Shown here in pieces: positions 7,772 through 10,342 of a stretch of 10,342 nt of DNA. The notes under the pieces were generated by a model, which saw only the letters and a program-made list of their open reading frames with translations, ran no database searches and had not been told where the DNA came from. The DNA comes from Fidelibacterota bacterium TCS55 (GTDB lineage: Bacteria > Fidelibacterota > Marinisomatia > Marinisomatales > TCS55). The stretch lies in assembly GCA_905182385.1 (NCBI GenBank), contig CAJJBS010000153.1, positions 1 to 10,342 of the forward strand, read 5' to 3'. Numbering within the stretch: position 1 is the stretch's first letter; each line of letters starts with the position of its first letter. Both the position numbers and the translations under genes were made by a program.

Positions 7772-8973
7772 TTTACTTTTAGAAAACGTCTTTTACCAAC
7801 TTTGATGATATATTCATTTCCAGAGGAGAGAATCATATTCATATCCGAAACTTTTTCACCTTCAATGCGAATGGCACCTTGATTTAACAACCTTCTTGCT
7901 TCACTTTTACTACCTACAAGATCAGAATTATGCAATACCTCAATAATATTCATATCTTGGTCTAATGAGAATTCAAACATATCATCTGGATTATCTTTAT
8001 TAACAATTACTTGATCAAAATGCTGCTCAGCTTTCGACGCAAACTCTTCGTCATAATAAAGTTCTACTAATTTTCTCGCAAGGAGTCTTTTAGAATCACG
8101 AGGATTAAACGATGAATCACTCAAATCGATACTAACTTGGCTTATTAAATTTTTATCAGCATCCGCGGCAAGAGTGAAATATTTTATTATCATATCGTCA
8201 TTAATCGACATTGTTTTACCATACATATCTTCTGGAGAATCATTTAAACTAATATCATTCCCATATGATTTTGACATTTTTTCAATTCCATCCGTACCTT
8301 CTAGCAAGGGGCAAGTAATGATTGATTGTGGCTTTTGACCATACTCTCTTTGAAGATCACGCCCTACTAAAAGATTGAATTTCTGATCTGTACCCCCCAA
8401 TTCAACATCAGCCTTTAATTCTACAGAATCCATTCCTTGTGCCAGTGGATACATAAATTCATGAATAGATATTGGAATTTCCGAATGGTACCTTTTAGTA
8501 AAATCATCTCGTTCCAACATTCTTGCAACCGTATAGTGGCTCGCTAAACGAATAACATCACTAAAATTCATCTTATTTAACCATTCAGAATTATAGACTA
8601 TTTTCAATGTTTTTAAATCTAGAACTTTTTCTGCTTGCACAATGTATGACTGCGCATTGGCCTTAGCTTCTTCAAGAGATAATTGAGGCCTAGTTTTATT
8701 TCTTCCCGATGGATCACCAATCATTGCTGTAAAATCACCTATAACTAAAATAGCTTGATGACCTAAATCTTGAAAATGTCGAAGTTTTCTTAATACCACA
8801 CCATGGCCCACATGAAGATCAGCTCGACTTGGATCGCAACCAAGCTTTACATTTAATGGAGTCTCTGATGATATAGACTTTTTCAATTTAACTTTAAGCT
8901 CTTCTTCAGGTATAATTTCTTCTACACCTCTACTAATCAAAGACCACTGTTCATCCAATGTTTTAAATTTCAT
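7768..8973 (-). CDS. tyrS: Tyrosyl-tRNA synthetase
   Basis: A 401-residue class I aminoacyl-tRNA synthetase that charges tRNA-Tyr in the cytoplasm. The HIGH-type motif is HVGH (54-57) after GCDPSRADL. The tyrosine-pocket stretches include GGTDQKFNLLVGRD (193-206), and KMSKS is intact at 232-236. An S4 RNA-binding domain occupies about 342-401 (GSKSEARRLLNQGAIRIEG). Its motif layout resembles the TyrZ (TyrRS type 2) subclass more than the longer E. coli-type enzyme. Its ATG overlaps the smpB stop as ATGA and its stop overlaps the phosphatase start in the same way. No frameshift or missing catalytic residue is seen. Confidence 0.96.
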   Translation of the reverse strand: MKFKTLDEQWSLISRGVEEIIPEEELKVKLKKSISSETPLNVKLGCDPSRADLHVGHGVVLRKLRHFQDLGHQAILVIGDFTAMIGDPSGRNKTRPQLSLEEAKANAQSYIVQAEKVLDLKTLKIVYNSEWLNKMNFSDVIRLASHYTVARMLERDDFTKRYHSEIPISIHEFMYPLAQGMDSVELKADVELGGTDQKFNLLVGRDLQREYGQKPQSIITCPLLEGTDGIEKMSKSYGNDISLNDSPEDMYGKTMSINDDMIIKYFTLAADADKNLISQVSIDLSDSSFNPRDSKRLLARKLVELYYDEEFASKAEQHFDQVIVNKDNPDDMFEFSLDQDMNIIEVLHNSDLVGSKSEARRLLNQGAIRIEGEKVSDMNMILSSGNEYIIKVGKRRFLKVK

Positions 8974-9428
8974 CTGTCTCTATTTCTTATTTCTCTTTGA
9001 GCTTCACGTCTAATATCACGTTCCTTCATTGAGTCTCTTTTATCATAGGTCTTCTTTCCTTTAGCCATTCCAAGCTCAAGTTTTGCCCAACCATCTTTAT
9101 TAAAATAAATTTTCAAGGGCACAGCCGTAAGACCTTTTTGATCAAGCGATATTTTTATTTTCTGAATTTCTCTTTTATTTAATAATAGTTTTCTTTTTCG
9201 AACAGGTTCTGGACTATCAAAACCGACATGAGAATAGGGATTAATATGTACACCAACAAGCCATGCTTCACCCTTACGAATGGTCACATATGCTTCTTTT
9301 AAATTAGCATTACCTTCTCTAAGGCTTTTAACCTCACTACCAAATAGTTCAATACCTGCTTCATAAGTATCTAATATATGATATTCATGGAAGGCTTTGC
9401 GATTGGTAGCTGCAATCTTTTTTTCCAT
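8970..9428 (-). CDS. smpB: SsrA-binding protein SmpB
   Basis: A small basic RNA-binding protein that delivers tmRNA to stalled ribosomes during trans-translation. With the ATG at 9426-9428 it is 152 residues, the normal family length. It begins MEKKIAATNRKAFHEY, matching the usual N-terminus (KKI-x-x-NRKA-x-H-x-Y). It contains GIELFGSEVKSLREG (25-39) and the C-terminal KGKKTYDKRDSMKERD stretch that precedes the basic tail entering the ribosomal A site. An in-frame TTG at 9501-9503 would add 25 residues (MIIKSTRN...) unlike any SmpB N-terminus and would start upstream of a plausible promoter, so I reject it. The stop overlaps tyrS by four bases. No ssrA gene is visible in the window. No Shine-Dalgarno precedes the start. 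Confidence 0.95.
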   Translation of the reverse strand: MEKKIAATNRKAFHEYHILDTYEAGIELFGSEVKSLREGNANLKEAYVTIRKGEAWLVGVHINPYSHVGFDSPEPVRKRKLLLNKREIQKIKISLDQKGLTAVPLKIYFNKDGWAKLELGMAKGKKTYDKRDSMKERDIRREAQREIRNRDR

Positions 9429-9445
9429 AATAAAATTTGAATCTA

Positions 9446-9475
9446 AAAATACGGATTTACATTGAGTCCTAACAA
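9446..9475 (-). promoter_or_regulatory. Possible sigma70-like promoter of smpB
   Basis: On the minus strand TTGTTA (9470-9475) and TATTTT (9446-9451) are separated by 18 bases, each matching four of six consensus positions. Transcription would begin about 11 bases before the ATG at 9428, which agrees with the shorter smpB start. The motifs are weak and the phylum's own consensus may differ. Confidence 0.3.
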
Positions 9476-9487
9476 GTTTATTCCTTG

Positions 9488-9503
9488 TTGATTTAATAAT
9501 CAA
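9488..9503. repeat. Short inverted repeat in the divergent smpB/GIY-YIG promoter region
   Basis: The arms TTGATT (9488-9493) and AATCAA (9498-9503) are exact, around a four-base TAAT centre. The repeat sits in the 99-base spacer between two divergent genes, where a dimeric regulator could bind. It is short and A/T-rich, so chance is a fair alternative. Confidence 0.3.
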
Positions 9504-9527
9504 ATGTAATTTTAGTGACTATTATTT

Positions 9528-9764
9528 ATGTATTATACTTACATCATAGAAACGCTCAATGGAAAACATCGTTTTATAGGACACTGTAGAAATCTTAAAT
9601 CTCAACTAAACCAACATAACTCAAGGAATGTTAAAGCAACTCGTGATAATAGACCATGGAGAGTCATCTACTCAGAAAAATTTAAAATCAAAAATGATGC
9701 TATTTCCCGTGAAAAATATTTCAAGTCAATAAGTGGGCAAAAATGGATCGAAGTAAATGTATAA
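9528..9764 (+). CDS. Small GIY-YIG domain protein, probably catalytically impaired
   Basis: A 78-residue protein with the single-domain GIY-YIG nuclease layout: MYYTYIIETLNGKH (the GIY strand), RFIG (15-18, normally YIG), NLKSQLNQHN (22-31), NRPWRVIYSEKF (41-52) and SREKYFKS (60-67). The metal-binding Glu is kept (Glu62). The YIG tyrosine is Phe16, and the helix Arg that corresponds to catalytic Arg27 of I-TevI is Gln26. Loss of that Arg abolishes cleavage in well-studied members, so this protein may bind DNA without cutting it. There is no fused DNA-binding domain. It is divergent from smpB and lies nine bases before a QTMAN-like gene in the same direction. No Shine-Dalgarno is visible. TATTAT at 9520-9525 just ahead of the ATG could suggest a nearly leaderless transcript, though this is weak. 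Confidence 0.85.
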   Translation: MYYTYIIETLNGKHRFIGHCRNLKSQLNQHNSRNVKATRDNRPWRVIYSEKFKIKNDAISREKYFKSISGQKWIEVNV

Positions 9765-9773
9765 ACATTTACT
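9752..9773 (+). repeat. Perfect 9-bp inverted repeat spanning the GIY-YIG stop and ending at the QTMAN-like start
   Basis: The arms AGTAAATGT (9752-9760) and ACATTTACT (9765-9773) flank a four-base loop ATAA that contains the TAA stop of the GIY-YIG gene. The second arm ends exactly at the base before the ATG of the next gene. In mRNA the hairpin would occupy the whole intergenic space, where a ribosome-binding site would normally be. It may control coupling between the two genes or be an mRNA processing site. The structure is seen; the role is inferred. Confidence 0.45.
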
Positions 9774-10342
9774 ATGAATATTCTTTTAATCGAGCCTTAT
9801 TTCACAGGTTCTCATAAATCATGGGCTGAAGATATTCAAAAATTTAGTTCTAATAACATAAATATTTTATCAATGAAAGGTCAATTTTGGAAATGGCGTA
9901 TGCAAGGTAGCGCAATAACCTTAGCTCAAAAATTTAATAAACTTAAAATACAACCTGATTTAATCATAGCAACTGATATGCTCGATCTAACAACATTTCT
10001 TAGCTTAACTCGAAAAACATCTTATAATATACCGACTGTTATGTATTTTCACGAGAATCAACTTTCATACCCATGGTCAAAAAAAGATAGAGACTTTATT
10101 AATAAAGAACATAAACATTATGGCTTTATTAACTATTCTTCCGCATTAGCAGCCGATAAAGTGCTGTTTAATTCAAACTATCATAAAAATTCATTTTTAA
10201 ATGAATTAAAATTATTTTTAAAAAGGTCACCTGATCATAACGAGCTTGAAACTATTAAAGAAATTAAAGATAAAAGTAAGGTATTATATATTGGGCTCGA
10301 TTTAAAACGCTTTGATGATTATAAAAATATAAAGGAAGGGCC
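9774..10342 (+). CDS. tRNA-queuosine mannosyltransferase-like glycosyltransferase (DUF3524/QTMAN domain), 3' end beyond window
   Basis: The first 189 codons of a glycosyltransferase that runs off the window end. The N-terminus MNILLIEPYFTGSHKSW, KWRMQGSA (40-47), DLIIATDMLDLTTF (62-75), FHENQLSYPW (92-101) and YGFINYSSALAADKVLFNS (116-134) match the N-terminal domain of the GTDC1/QTMAN family (DUF3524). The animal enzyme transfers mannose to queuosine at position 34 of tRNA-Asp. Bacterial members share the domain, but their substrate is less certain, so mannosyl- or other glycosyl-queuosine formation here is inference. A GT4-type C-terminal domain binding the nucleotide sugar should follow beyond the window. 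It starts nine bases after the GIY-YIG gene, with no Shine-Dalgarno and a hairpin directly before the ATG. Another GT-B glycosyltransferase acting on a different acceptor is the main alternative. Confidence 0.85.
   Translation, partial: MNILLIEPYFTGSHKSWAEDIQKFSSNNINILSMKGQFWKWRMQGSAITLAQKFNKLKIQPDLIIATDMLDLTTFLSLTRKTSYNIPTVMYFHENQLSYPWSKKDRDFINKEHKHYGFINYSSALAADKVLFNSNYHKNSFLNELKLFLKRSPDHNELETIKEIKDKSKVLYIGLDLKRFDDYKNIKEG

Noticed and set aside
9528..9764. Homing endonuclease or other mobile element
   Set aside because: There is no DNA-binding domain, intron, intein or flanking repeat, and key nuclease residues are replaced.
1..10342. CRISPR arrays, tRNA or rRNA genes, insertion sequences, prophage or defence system
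   Set aside because: No regularly spaced repeats, cloverleaf with conserved arms, transposase, integrase or known defence gene was seen. Almost all of the sequence is accounted for by conserved genes.

Overview
The window is A+T-rich and densely coded, with no RNA genes, CRISPR array or transposon that I can support. The gene set suggests the FCB superphylum. Candidatus Marinimicrobia (SAR406) or a relative is my best guess. The reasons are a GWxTD-domain secreted protein, a PorZ/two-component-regulator-type beta-propeller protein, a PafA-like lipoprotein phosphatase and very sparse Shine-Dalgarno sequences. The placement is inference from protein families; no ribosomal marker is present.

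Layout. Eight nonoverlapping or 4-base-overlapping genes and one further upstream gene read leftward from about 9428 to 53. The upstream set is smpB (trans-translation), tyrS (tyrosyl-tRNA synthetase) and a PafA-like alkaline phosphatase, joined by ATGA stop/start overlaps. After a 136-base gap comes thioredoxin trxA, thioredoxin reductase trxB, an ABC-type ATPase with degenerate catalytic motifs, a heptose-7-phosphate kinase (rfaE1/hldA type), a secreted beta-propeller protein and a secreted GWxTD protein. The last two also overlap by ATGA. On the right, a divergent pair reads rightward: a small GIY-YIG protein lacking two key active-site residues, then the first half of a glycosyltransferase with the N-terminal domain of tRNA-queuosine mannosyltransferases (DUF3524/QTMAN/GTDC1). 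The window end cuts it off.

How the genes may work together. trxA and trxB form a complete cytoplasmic disulfide-reducing couple. The kinase points to a heptose-containing surface polysaccharide, and the two secreted proteins downstream point to envelope biology of the kind linked to type IX secretion or gliding in the FCB group. smpB, tyrS and the divergent QTMAN-like gene all concern tRNA or translation. Queuosine occurs at position 34 of the Tyr, His, Asn and Asp tRNAs, so a possible queuosine glycosyltransferase beside tyrS is suggestive but unproven.

The points most worth a second look are the bacterial QTMAN-like gene and its tight pairing with a catalytically impaired GIY-YIG protein. 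A perfect 9-bp hairpin spans the junction of those two genes. The ABC ATPase with altered Walker B and H-loop residues and a strongly basic tail also deserves attention. The rest of the window is fairly ordinary housekeeping.
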